DNA of 15,467 nucleotides from Lentzea aerocolonigenes (GTDB lineage: Bacteria; Actinomycetota; Actinomycetes; Mycobacteriales; Pseudonocardiaceae), in NCBI RefSeq assembly GCF_000955955.1, contig NZ_JYJG01000469.1, positions 1 through 15,467 on the forward strand. The letters run 5' to 3'. Of this stretch, positions 1 through 5,754 are shown in pieces. Position numbers and translations under genes: made by a program. Numbering within the stretch: the first letter of the stretch is position 1; every line of letters starts with the position of its first letter. Under the pieces are notes generated by a model. That model did no database searches. It was not told where the DNA came from and worked only from the letters and a program-made list of their open reading frames with translations.

Positions 1-1
1 G

Positions 2-18
2 CCCCCCCCCCCCCCCCC
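2..18. repeat. 17-nt cytosine homopolymer
   Basis: An uninterrupted run of 17 C begins at the second base of the window. No comparable homopolymer occurs elsewhere in the window. It may be a real slippage-prone tract or an assembly or sequencing artefact at a contig boundary; the sequence alone cannot decide. Confidence 0.8.
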
Positions 19-59
19 GCCGTAAGGGTTGAAATGCACTAGACCATGACAGCACGCTG

Positions 60-272
60 GTGGACATGATCGCCACCTGCCCCGCGTGCTCCTGGTCCTG
101 CACTTCTTCCGTCTCCTCGCACCGCTCGGTGTCGTATGTCAGATGCGTCTGCGGCCTGTTCCTGGTGGTGGAGCGCGGAGTGATCACCGCGACTGCCGGG
201 ACCAGCACGTTCGCCCCGATTCACCACACCCGTGGTGATCTTGCTAGTGTCCCGGACCGTGAGCCGTCGTGA
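60..272 (+). CDS. Possible small Cys-rich zinc-ribbon-like protein
   Basis: A 70-codon frame opens with GTG at 60 (ATG alternative at 66). Residues 7-10 read CPAC, and a second cysteine pair, RCVCG, follows near residues 28-32 with a short hydrophobic LFLVVERG stretch. Two closely spaced CxxC/CxC knuckles about 18 residues apart suggest a zinc ribbon or rubredoxin-like knuckle. Third codon positions are mostly G/C up to about base 205, as expected for coding DNA here, then the bias weakens, so the last 20 residues may be less constrained. There is no convincing ribosome binding site. The frame overlaps the following TetR gene by 26 bp or more. No function is assigned; it could still be a chance ORF. 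Confidence 0.4.
   Translation: MDMIATCPACSWSCTSSVSSHRSVSYVRCVCGLFLVVERGVITATAGTSTFAPIHHTRGDLASVPDREPS
221..238. promoter_or_regulatory. Inverted repeat at 5' end of TetR gene (putative operator)
   Basis: TCACCAC-ACCC-GTGGTGA is a perfect 7-bp inverted repeat with a 4-bp spacer, ending 8 bp before the preferred GTG start of the TetR gene. TetR regulators commonly bind short palindromes at their own promoters, so this is a natural candidate autoregulatory site. If translation instead begins at 232 the right arm lies within the first codons. Confidence 0.45.
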
Positions 273-876
273 TCTTCTGTGCGACACCGCGATCCAGATC
301 CTCGCGGTGGAAGGCGGCCGGGGACTGACCCACCGCGCGATCGACCGCGAGGCCGGCGTCCCCATCGGCACGACCAAGAACTACTTCCCGACGCGCGAGA
401 AGATCCTCGAGGCCTGCGCGGCCAGGATGACCTCGCTGCACCGTGCCGCCGTCGACCGGCTGCGCGAGACCACGCCGGCCGACATCAGCCCCACCGACGT
501 CGCCGAGCTCTATCCGGCGCTGCTGCGGCGCGCGGTCGCCGACGACCCGACGCAGATGCTCGCGATGGTGGAGCTCTACCTGGAGGCCGTGCGCCGTCCG
601 GGCGTGCGCCAGGCGTTGTCGGGGATGGTGCTGGCCAACGCCGAAGCGGGTGCCGCGCTCCAGCAAGCCGCCGGGCTGCCCTCGACCGTGCGGGACACGG
701 GGTTGCTGGACGCCTACTTCCTGGGCGTGGCGATCTCACTGCTCGCGTTGCCGCTGGACACGCTCGAGACAGTGGGGCTCGACGACCCGTACGCGCTGGG
801 CATCGGGGTGTTCTCCGCGACCGCGCCTAGCTCGGCCGAGGCGCCCGCAGAACGGCGATCAGCGCAACCCCGGTGA
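247..876 (+). CDS. TetR/AcrR family transcriptional regulator
   Basis: This protein of about 209 aa begins with a TetR-type DNA-binding domain: a helix SRRDLLCDTAIQILAVEGGRG is followed by the helix-turn-helix segment LTHRAIDREAGVPIGTTKNYF and the conserved FPTREKIL tail. The remaining 150 residues are helical and variable, as usual for the ligand and dimerisation domain, so the effector cannot be predicted. In-frame GTG codons at 232, 235, 247 and 259 are possible starts; 247 is preferred because earlier starts add a hydrophobic VILLV leader unlike the family. A perfect inverted repeat lies immediately upstream. The 3' end overlaps the convergent membrane-protein gene by 50 bp, and the last 12 or so residues are probably an unstructured tail. 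The family call is firm, the target unknown. Confidence 0.9.
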   Translation: MSRTVSRRDLLCDTAIQILAVEGGRGLTHRAIDREAGVPIGTTKNYFPTREKILEACAARMTSLHRAAVDRLRETTPADISPTDVAELYPALLRRAVADDPTQMLAMVELYLEAVRRPGVRQALSGMVLANAEAGAALQQAAGLPSTVRDTGLLDAYFLGVAISLLALPLDTLETVGLDDPYALGIGVFSATAPSSAEAPAERRSAQPR

Positions 877-1492
877 TCACCGCGGTCACGAAGCCGGTGA
901 CCGCGACCATGGCCAGGCCGAAGTGCGTGCCGCCGTCGTCCGCGACCGTCTGCAACGCAGCCCAGATCGCCGCTGCCGCACCGCCCGCGCCGGCCAGGGT
1001 GATCGCGGCCATCGCACCGATCCGGCGTTGCGTTCTGGCCGGTCGCCGGAGGGCGTCGGCGCAGTGCTCGCCGAGCGCATCCGTGATCGCGAGGCCGTCG
1101 TCGGTGTCGGACGCGGAGAAGCCCACGACCTCGTCGTCGTCGAACCGGACTGCGCAGATCAGGTCGGTGCCGCGCGGGGTGAGGTCGATCGCGCGGACCT
1201 GGTCCCACTCCCATGCCCGCCGCACGCCGTTCCTGACCTGGGCGAGCCCGCCCTCGTGCAGCTCGAACGCCTCCTGGATCCGGGAGTTGCGCAGCATCAC
1301 CACGGCCGCGGGCACGGAGATCAGCAGGGGGAACGCGAAGGCCAGCAGCGCGAGCTCGGCGCCGTCGAAGTCGAGGACGAACGCCGCCACGACCAGCAGC
1401 GAGCAGATCAGCGACACGGTCAGCGCGACCAGGCCGCCGAAACGTCTTCGGTGGACGGGATGTGTGCTCAGCAGGGGACCCATGGCGATCAC
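827..1492 (-). CDS. Four-TM membrane protein with central PH-like domain
   Basis: A protein of 221 aa with a GTG start at 1492 (ATG alternative at 1483). Two hydrophobic segments near residues 20-40 and 46-67 form a hairpin. A soluble region at about 68-155 contains the pattern FELHEGGLAQVRNGVRRAWEW-DQVRAI, reminiscent of bacterial PH-like domains attached to membrane hairpins. Two more hydrophobic segments follow near 157-181 and 189-213. The start overlaps the stop of the upstream kinase gene as GTGA, indicating translational coupling in the same transcript. The 3' end overlaps the convergent TetR gene by 50 bp. It is not assigned to a characterised function; it could be a cell-envelope or stress-related membrane sensor. 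Confidence 0.75.
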   Translation of the reverse strand: MIAMGPLLSTHPVHRRRFGGLVALTVSLICSLLVVAAFVLDFDGAELALLAFAFPLLISVPAAVVMLRNSRIQEAFELHEGGLAQVRNGVRRAWEWDQVRAIDLTPRGTDLICAVRFDDDEVVGFSASDTDDGLAITDALGEHCADALRRPARTQRRIGAMAAITLAGAGGAAAAIWAALQTVADDGGTHFGLAMVAVTGFVTAVITGVALIAVLRAPRPS

Positions 1493-2019
1493 GCTACTGC
1501 GCGGGTCAGGGCCGCGATCATCGTTTCGTACGTCTCGCCGGGGTCCTGGCCCGCGGTCTGGATGACGACGGACTCGGGCGTGACGTAGGCGGCGAACTGC
1601 CCGCAGATCCGGTTGATCAACGCCTCCCCGCCGAGCGTCTCGACCACACCGTCGATGTGGTGCGACCGTCCCCGGAACCGCCCGACGGCGACCTCGGCGG
1701 GGGCGAGCAGCACGAGCTCCTGGTAGTCCGCGCCCACGGATCGCGCGGCCCGCGCGAACAGGTCGCGCTGGTCGTGCCTGTTCACCAGTTGCGGCATCAC
1801 CACGTCGTGCCCGGACGCCAGGTGGTGCTTCGCCATGGTGATCGCGAGCGGACGGACGAGGTCGACGGTGCCGAGGAAGTCGTCCTGCCAGCCGCCGATG
1901 AGCCGGACGATCTCATCGGCGTCGAGGTTGAGCGTCCTGGGGTGCTCGGCGGCGTAGCGGGCGGCGATGGTCGACTTGCCGACCCCGGTGGGGCCGTTGA
2001 GGTGGATCAGTCTGGGCAC
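1489..2019 (-). CDS. P-loop AAA_33-type small kinase / ATPase
   Basis: A 176-aa single-domain P-loop protein. The preferred start is GTG at 2019, giving the typical N-terminus MPRLIHLNGPTGVGKST, in which residues 9-17 form Walker A. The segment NLDADEIVRLIGG (residues 31-43) resembles the substrate-side acidic motif of small kinases such as gluconate kinase, shikimate kinase and chloramphenicol phosphotransferase. A later arginine-rich stretch, RFRGRSHHIDG, fits a lid. Substrate cannot be inferred. A TTG start at 2058 is possible but would overlap the upstream gene. The gene lies 10 bp after the Suc_Fer-like gene and is coupled by GTGA to the membrane-protein gene, so the three probably form one transcript. 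Confidence 0.85.
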   Translation of the reverse strand: MPRLIHLNGPTGVGKSTIAARYAAEHPRTLNLDADEIVRLIGGWQDDFLGTVDLVRPLAITMAKHHLASGHDVVMPQLVNRHDQRDLFARAARSVGADYQELVLLAPAEVAVGRFRGRSHHIDGVVETLGGEALINRICGQFAAYVTPESVVIQTAGQDPGETYETMIAALTRAVA

Positions 2020-2029
2020 CTGATCAACG

Positions 2030-2893
2030 TTATCGGCAGACCCCGACCAGCTGGTCAACCGCAGTCGCGACCAGGGCGATGGCGATGTCGGGGGACTTCC
2101 CGCAGCTCGCGGGCCGCGGCGGCACGGGTTGCTCGGTCAGCGTCACCCGCCACTCCCGGCCGTCGGCGTGCCGCACGGTCGCCGAGTCCTCGGTCTCGCC
2201 GACGACGGTGAGCACGTCGCGGGTCTCGCCGATCTGCGCGCGCACGGCCACCTCGGCGACCTGGCCCCTGGGGGTGAAGCAGGAGCGGCCACGACAGCGG
2301 TCGGCGACGATGCCCTCGGTGACCACGCGCTGCGCCAGCTGGTGGTCGAGTCGCCCGTACAGGTGACCGGTCGGCAGCAGCACTCCGGTGGGCGCGAACC
2401 GGTGCCCGCCGGTGTGGGTGCACTCCCAGAGGTTCAGGGCGGTGGCGATCGGGCGCCCGTACAACGCGCAGCAGACGTCGCGTTTGCTGTTGGTGCACAC
2501 GAGCAGCAGCGGATCTTCGACCGGCGTGCCGAACGCGGTCGAACGCCCCTGGCCCAGCGCCTCGAAGTCGAGCTCCAGGGCCTCCTCCGGCGCGGCCAGG
2601 TCGGCCTGCTCGAGCCACGAGGCACCGGGCTTCGTCGAGGCCAGGTACACGCGGCGGCTGCCGCCGACGTGGGTGTCGGCGTGCCTGCCGGGGCGGCGGA
2701 TCAGCAGGATGCGCACCCCGGTGCCGGCGGCGCGGCGCTGCAGCTCGGCGCCGAGTTCGGGGTCGAGGTGGCTCTGCACGATCGCGTCGCGCCCCCACGG
2801 GCCCGGCTGTTCGAGACACAGCCAGGCGGTCGCGGTCGCGGCCGTGCCGGCCAGCGGTTCGCCCGCGAAATCGGAGAGCACCGAGCACCTCAT
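2030..2893 (-). CDS. Suc_Fer-like (sucrase/ferredoxin-like) protein, thioredoxin-fold iron-sulfur type
   Basis: This 287-aa protein carries the hallmarks of the Suc_Fer-like family. An N-terminal RCSVLS...GEPLAGTA segment is followed by a central block with CTNSKRDVCCALYGRP (residues 133-148) and WECTHTGGHRFAPT (156-169), giving C133, C141, C142, C158, H160 and H164 as likely cluster or redox ligands. A C-terminal PASCGK ends the conserved region. Families with this thioredoxin-like ferredoxin fold bind a [2Fe-2S] cluster and act in cytoplasmic electron transfer; the physiological partner is unknown. ATG at 2893 is preferred, with GTG at 2899 as an alternative. A TATAGA -10 element and an iron box lie directly upstream, so expression is likely iron-repressed. 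It is the first gene of a probable three-gene unit. Confidence 0.88.
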   Translation of the reverse strand: MRCSVLSDFAGEPLAGTAATATAWLCLEQPGPWGRDAIVQSHLDPELGAELQRRAAGTGVRILLIRRPGRHADTHVGGSRRVYLASTKPGASWLEQADLAAPEEALELDFEALGQGRSTAFGTPVEDPLLLVCTNSKRDVCCALYGRPIATALNLWECTHTGGHRFAPTGVLLPTGHLYGRLDHQLAQRVVTEGIVADRCRGRSCFTPRGQVAEVAVRAQIGETRDVLTVVGETEDSATVRHADGREWRVTLTEQPVPPRPASCGKSPDIAIALVATAVDQLVGVCR

Positions 2894-2901
2894 CTGCACA
2901 C

Positions 2902-2907
2902 TCTATA
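2902..2907 (-). promoter_or_regulatory. Putative -10 element (TATAGA) for the Suc_Fer-like gene
   Basis: Reading the minus strand, TATAGA lies 8 bp before ATG 2893. Transcription would begin at or close to the start codon, implying a leaderless or near-leaderless mRNA. The iron box 2927-2945 covers the position expected for the -35 region. Confidence 0.45.
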
Positions 2908-2926
2908 CGGCCGTTCGGGTGAGGAA

Positions 2927-2945
2927 TAAGGACACCCTTACCTAA
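2927..2945 (-). promoter_or_regulatory. DtxR/IdeR-type iron box
   Basis: The minus strand reads TTAGGTAAGGGTGTCCTTA. Against the IdeR/DmdR consensus TTAGGTTAGGCTAACCTAA it matches 14 of 19 positions, including the complete TTAGGT left arm and the CCT core of the right arm. It is placed 20 bp upstream of the -10 element, where a bound repressor would block RNA polymerase. In this family of regulators Fe(II)-loaded repressor binds and iron starvation derepresses. Confidence 0.65.
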
Positions 2946-2977
2946 ACCTCCTCGGCTTGAACATCAGTGGTGCACGG

Positions 2978-3304
2978 CTACCCGGCTTCGAGCTGCCTCA
3001 CCCGTTCGCGCATGCCGGCCTCCAGCCGGGCGCGGTAGCCGATGAACAGCTTGTTGGCCAGGTACGGGGCCCAGTTGCCCTGCTTGGCGATGTTGTAGAC
3101 GCGGTGCACGACCAGTGCGCCCTCGGGGTGGGGGTGCAGGGAGTCCTCGCCGCGGTACCACCAGTCGCCCCAGTAGGCGATCACGCCCTGTGCGCGGTCG
3201 ACGAGCCGGTGCGACCCGGACTCCCCGGCGTCGGCGAACATGCGCTCCCGCACGTCCTCCAGCGGCGCGCGCACCACCCCGGACACCTCGAACAGCAGTT
3301 TCAT
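2978..3304 (-). CDS. Small SRPBCC-like protein of unknown function
   Basis: A 108-aa protein starting MKLLFEVSGVVRAPLEDVRERMF, a pattern like the first strand and helix of SRPBCC (START/Bet v1-like) ligand-binding domains. It ends in a long helix, LEAGMRERVRQLEAG, as those domains do. It is shorter than the usual 140-150 residues, so the assignment is tentative. The ATG overlaps the TGA of the padR gene as ATGA, and a GGGAGGG ribosome binding site lies within the padR end, so it is translated with padR. A ligand-binding partner next to a PadR regulator would be reasonable, but this is inference. Confidence 0.75.
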   Translation of the reverse strand: MKLLFEVSGVVRAPLEDVRERMFADAGESGSHRLVDRAQGVIAYWGDWWYRGEDSLHPHPEGALVVHRVYNIAKQGNWAPYLANKLFIGYRARLEAGMRERVRQLEAG

Positions 3305-3888
3305 CGGTGTTTACCCTCCCAGTGGTCGTAGCCGCCGACCGCCCCCTCGCGGGTGGCGGTGGCGAACCAGGTGAGCCAGGCGCGTTCGGCACGCAACATG
3401 GCCATCCGGTAGTCGAGCTCGATCCAGGCGAGCTGCGGCAGGCCCATGCCCGCGAGCCTCTCCAGCAGCACGGCCAGCGCGGTGAGCTGCTCGTCCACGG
3501 CCGCGCACCGCTGTTCGACGACGGCCAGCGCGTCGTCCGGGGGCAGCAGGCCGACCATCGAGATGCCGGCCTCGAACCGCGGGTACTCCTTGGCGGGCAC
3601 GGCGATGAGCTCGCGCAGCCAGTCGTGCAGCTCCGCGGTGCCGGTGTCGGTGATCGCGTAGACGGTGCGTTCGGGGCGGTTGCCGGCTTTCTGGGTGGCG
3701 CTGGCGGTGATCAGCTCGTGTTTGGCGAGCTGCTCGACGACGGTGTAGAGCGAGCCGTAGTTGAGCTTGATGACCTCCTCCTGGTGGCGTTCGCGCATGG
3801 TCTGCGCCATCTCGTAGGGGTGCATCGGTCGCTCGGCCAGCAGGGCCAGCACCGCCAGGGCCAGGGGGTTCATGCGCTTGAACGACAT
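3301..3888 (-). CDS. PadR family transcriptional regulator
   Basis: A 195-aa regulator. Residues 8-90 form the PadR winged helix: LALAVLALLAERPMHPYEMA, then LNYGSLYTVVEQLAKHELI, then a wing GNRPERTVYAITDTGTAEL. The C-terminal half, starting around PRFEAGISMVGLLPP, is the helical Vir-type dimerisation domain with the usual LAWIELDYRMAMLRAERAWL helix. ATG 3888 is chosen because it is preceded by GGGAGCGG at a good distance and matches family N-termini; upstream in-frame codons would run through the operator. It diverges from an SDR gene across a short promoter region with an 18-bp palindrome and is coupled to the SRPBCC-like gene. PadR proteins normally repress themselves and the adjacent gene, with relief by a small molecule or redox signal. 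Confidence 0.92.
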   Translation of the reverse strand: MSFKRMNPLALAVLALLAERPMHPYEMAQTMRERHQEEVIKLNYGSLYTVVEQLAKHELITASATQKAGNRPERTVYAITDTGTAELHDWLRELIAVPAKEYPRFEAGISMVGLLPPDDALAVVEQRCAAVDEQLTALAVLLERLAGMGLPQLAWIELDYRMAMLRAERAWLTWFATATREGAVGGYDHWEGKHR

Positions 3889-3900
3889 ATCCGCTCCCAA

Positions 3901-3918
3901 ATACTCGGTGCCGAGTAT
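3901..3918. promoter_or_regulatory. Palindromic operator between padR and SDR genes
   Basis: ATACTCGGTGCCGAGTAT consists of two perfect 8-bp arms separated by TG. It is the only strong dyad in the 49-bp divergent region and overlaps the padR -10 element. This geometry fits an operator for the PadR protein controlling both directions. Confidence 0.75.
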
Positions 3919-3919
3919 A
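3914..3919 (-). promoter_or_regulatory. Putative -10 element (TATACT) of the padR promoter
   Basis: The minus strand reads TATACT, a near-consensus -10 hexamer, located 25 bp upstream of the padR ATG. A TTGTCA sequence about 19 bp further upstream could be the -35. The hexamer is embedded in the right arm of the palindrome, so operator occupancy would block it. Confidence 0.45.
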
Positions 3920-3937
3920 CGCACTAGGGTGAGTGGC

Positions 3938-4636
3938 ATGACAACGGTGATCACCGGGGGAAGCCGGGGTATCGGTGCCGCGACCGCGCGCAGGCTCGTG
4001 CGGGACGGGCATCGGGTCGTGATCAGCTACCGCCAGGCCGCCGACGAGGCGCGCTTGCTGGAGAAGGAGCTCGGTGTCCTGGCCGTGCGGGCCGACACGA
4101 GCAACGAGGACGACGTCGCGCGGCTGTTCGACGAGGCGGGCGACGACATCACGGGCGTGGTGAACAACGCCGGCATCACCTCACCGTCCGGCCCGCTCGC
4201 GCAGCTGCGGACCGAGGACCTGCGGCGGGTGGTGGACGTGAACGTGATGGGCGCGTTCTTCGTGGCCCGCGAGGCCTCCCGGCGCATGACGCGGGGCGCG
4301 ATCGTGAACGTGTCGTCGGGGGCGGCGACGCTGGGCAGTCCGGGTGAGTACGTGCACTACGCCGCGACGAAGGCCGCCGTGGACGCGTTGACGATCGGGC
4401 TGGGCAAGGAGCTCGCGCCGCGCGGGATCCGGGTCAACTGCGTGCAGCCGGGCACGATCCGCACCGACATCCACCAGCTCTCCGGCCAGCCCGACCGGCC
4501 GGACAAGGTCGCCGGGCGGGTGCCGATGGGCAGGCCGGGTGAGGCCGAGGAGATCGCGAACGCCATCGCGTGGCTGCTGTCGGAGGAGTCGTCCTACGCG
4601 ACGGGCGCGATCCTGCGTGTCACGGGCGGGACGTGA
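3938..4636 (+). CDS. SDR family NAD(P)-dependent oxidoreductase
   Basis: A 232-aa classical short-chain dehydrogenase/reductase. The cofactor motif TGGSRGIG is at residues 6-13, D52 lies in RADTS, NNAG is at 76-79, the active-site Asn is N102, and the catalytic triad is S127 (NVSSGA), Y141 and K145 (YAATK). Arg at position 32 after the second strand (SYRQ) favours NADPH. The C-terminal IAWLLSEESSYATGAILRVTGG is typical of FabG-like members. ATG 3938 is preceded by AGGGTGAG, a good ribosome binding site; the frame is open further upstream but through the operator. Divergent transcription from padR suggests PadR controls it. The substrate is not predictable; FabG-like ketoreductase or sugar/alcohol dehydrogenase activities are possible. 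Confidence 0.92.
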   Translation: MTTVITGGSRGIGAATARRLVRDGHRVVISYRQAADEARLLEKELGVLAVRADTSNEDDVARLFDEAGDDITGVVNNAGITSPSGPLAQLRTEDLRRVVDVNVMGAFFVAREASRRMTRGAIVNVSSGAATLGSPGEYVHYAATKAAVDALTIGLGKELAPRGIRVNCVQPGTIRTDIHQLSGQPDRPDKVAGRVPMGRPGEAEEIANAIAWLLSEESSYATGAILRVTGGT

Positions 4637-4765
4637 CCTCGCGCCCGGTGCGCCGCCGTCCCTTCGGCACAGGGGCGAGCCGCCCGCTGCGCGTGGCTCC
4701 CCGCGTGAACCTGCGGACTTTCGCCTCTGCGGGCGGCGACAGCGCTGCCCCTAAGCTTCTCCGTC
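4637..4765. other. Intergenic region with long-range GC-rich inverted repeat
   Basis: This 129-bp gap contains no convincing gene. GCCGCCCGC at 4679-4687 is the exact reverse complement of GCGGGCGGC at 4729-4737, a 9-bp stem with a 41-nt loop that could form an RNA hairpin or act as part of a terminator for the SDR gene. No T-tract follows. CTAAGCT near 4751 may contribute a -10 element (TAAGCT, 4752-4757) for a leaderless methyltransferase mRNA. Confidence 0.35.
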
Positions 4766-5395
4766 ATGTCCGCGCCCACGCTCACCGACTTCGTGCTCGC
4801 CAACACGACCCTCACGCCGGTGCCGCTGGTCCCCGAGGTGCTGTTGCACAGCGCGGTCGAGGCGATGGACCTGTGGGAGCTGACCGACCACGACCAGCCG
4901 CCGTTCTGGGCGTTCCCGTGGGCAGGGGGCCAGGCTCTCGCGCGGCACCTGCTCGACCACCCCGGGCTGGTGCGGGACCGGAAGGTGTTCGACCTGGCGT
5001 CGGGGTCGGGGCTGGTCGCGATCGCGGCGGCGCTGGCGGGCGCGGATTCGGTGACCGCGAACGACATCGACCCGCTCTCGCTCGCGGCGGTGCAGCTCAA
5101 CGCGGCGGTCAACGGCGTCGCGGTGCGCACGTTGCCCGGTGACCAGCTCGACAGTGACGCCCACGGCGCCGACGTCGTGCTGGCCGGCGACGTCTTCTAC
5201 GACGCGGACATCACGGCGCTGGTGCTGCCGTTCCTGACGCGCGCCGCGGCGAGGGGCGCGCTGGTGTTGTTGGGCGACCCGGATCGGGCGCACCTGCCGC
5301 GGGACAGGTTCCGCGCGCAGGCCCGCTACGAGGTGCCGGTGCCGCTCACGCTGGAGAGCACCGAGACCCGCAGCGCGACCGTGTGGCGTGCCTAG
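4766..5395 (+). CDS. Class I SAM-dependent methyltransferase, METTL20/PrmA-like
   Basis: A 209-aa Rossmann-fold methyltransferase. The segment PPFWAFPWAGGQALARHLL (residues 45-63) is the signature preceding motif I in the lysine-methyltransferase group that includes ETF-beta methyltransferase (METTL20) and relatives of PrmA. Motif I is VFDLASGSG (74-82), motif II carries the ribose-binding acidic residue in ANDID (98-102), and the post-II block VVLAGDVFYD corresponds to the GD(L/M)FYD motif of these enzymes. Protein lysine methylation is therefore the best guess, though annotations as nicotinamide N-methyltransferase-like also occur for this fold. No ribosome binding site precedes ATG 4766; a TAAGCT hexamer 8 bp upstream suggests a leaderless transcript. 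The stop codon shares CTAG with the convergent VOC gene. Confidence 0.88.
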   Translation: MSAPTLTDFVLANTTLTPVPLVPEVLLHSAVEAMDLWELTDHDQPPFWAFPWAGGQALARHLLDHPGLVRDRKVFDLASGSGLVAIAAALAGADSVTANDIDPLSLAAVQLNAAVNGVAVRTLPGDQLDSDAHGADVVLAGDVFYDADITALVLPFLTRAAARGALVLLGDPDRAHLPRDRFRAQARYEVPVPLTLESTETRSATVWRA

Positions 5396-5745
5396 CTCGT
5401 GACGAGGCAGAACGGGTGGCCGGCGGGGTCGGCGTAGACGCGGAAACCGTTGGGCGCTCCGTCGAGCCGGGTCGCGCCGAGCTCCAGCACGAGCGGCTCG
5501 GACTCGTCGAGGTTCGCCACCTTGACGTCGAGGTGGATCTGCTGCGGGTGTTCCTGGCCTGGCCACTTCGGTGGCGAGTAGTCGTCGACGCGCTGGAACG
5601 ACACCCGCCCGCGCGGTGTCGCGAGGGTGGTCCAGTGGCCGTCGGAGTCGAGGATCTCCCCGCCGACGAGCTGCCGGTAGAACTCGGCCAGCGCGTCCGG
5701 GTCTGGGCAGTCGAAGACCACGTCGTGGAGCTCACCGATCGCCAT
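5392..5745 (-). CDS. VOC family (glyoxalase-like) protein
   Basis: A 117-aa single vicinal-oxygen-chelate domain with two beta-alpha-beta-beta-beta modules: LHDVVFDCPDPDALAEFYRQLVGG at residues 6-29 and HLDVKVANLDESEPLVLELGA at 71-91, ending in the characteristic VYADPAGHPFCLV. H7 and H71 are candidate metal ligands. Members of this glyoxalase-like subgroup are mostly uncharacterised, with roles ranging from dioxygenase and epimerase to antibiotic-binding proteins. ATG 5745 is preceded by AGAGGG. The gene lies 9 bp after the oxygenase stop and is almost certainly cotranscribed with it. Confidence 0.9.
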   Translation of the reverse strand: MAIGELHDVVFDCPDPDALAEFYRQLVGGEILDSDGHWTTLATPRGRVSFQRVDDYSPPKWPGQEHPQQIHLDVKVANLDESEPLVLELGATRLDGAPNGFRVYADPAGHPFCLVTS

Positions 5746-5754
5746 GCCCTCTGT

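Noticed and set aside
39..377. 112-codon minus-strand frame across the TetR start
   Set aside because: Low-complexity Arg/Gly-rich product antisense to the TetR DNA-binding domain; no start signal.
443..1588. A 381-codon plus-strand frame
   Set aside because: Arg/Pro/Ala-rich low-complexity translation that is out of frame with TetR and antisense to the membrane protein, with no domain.
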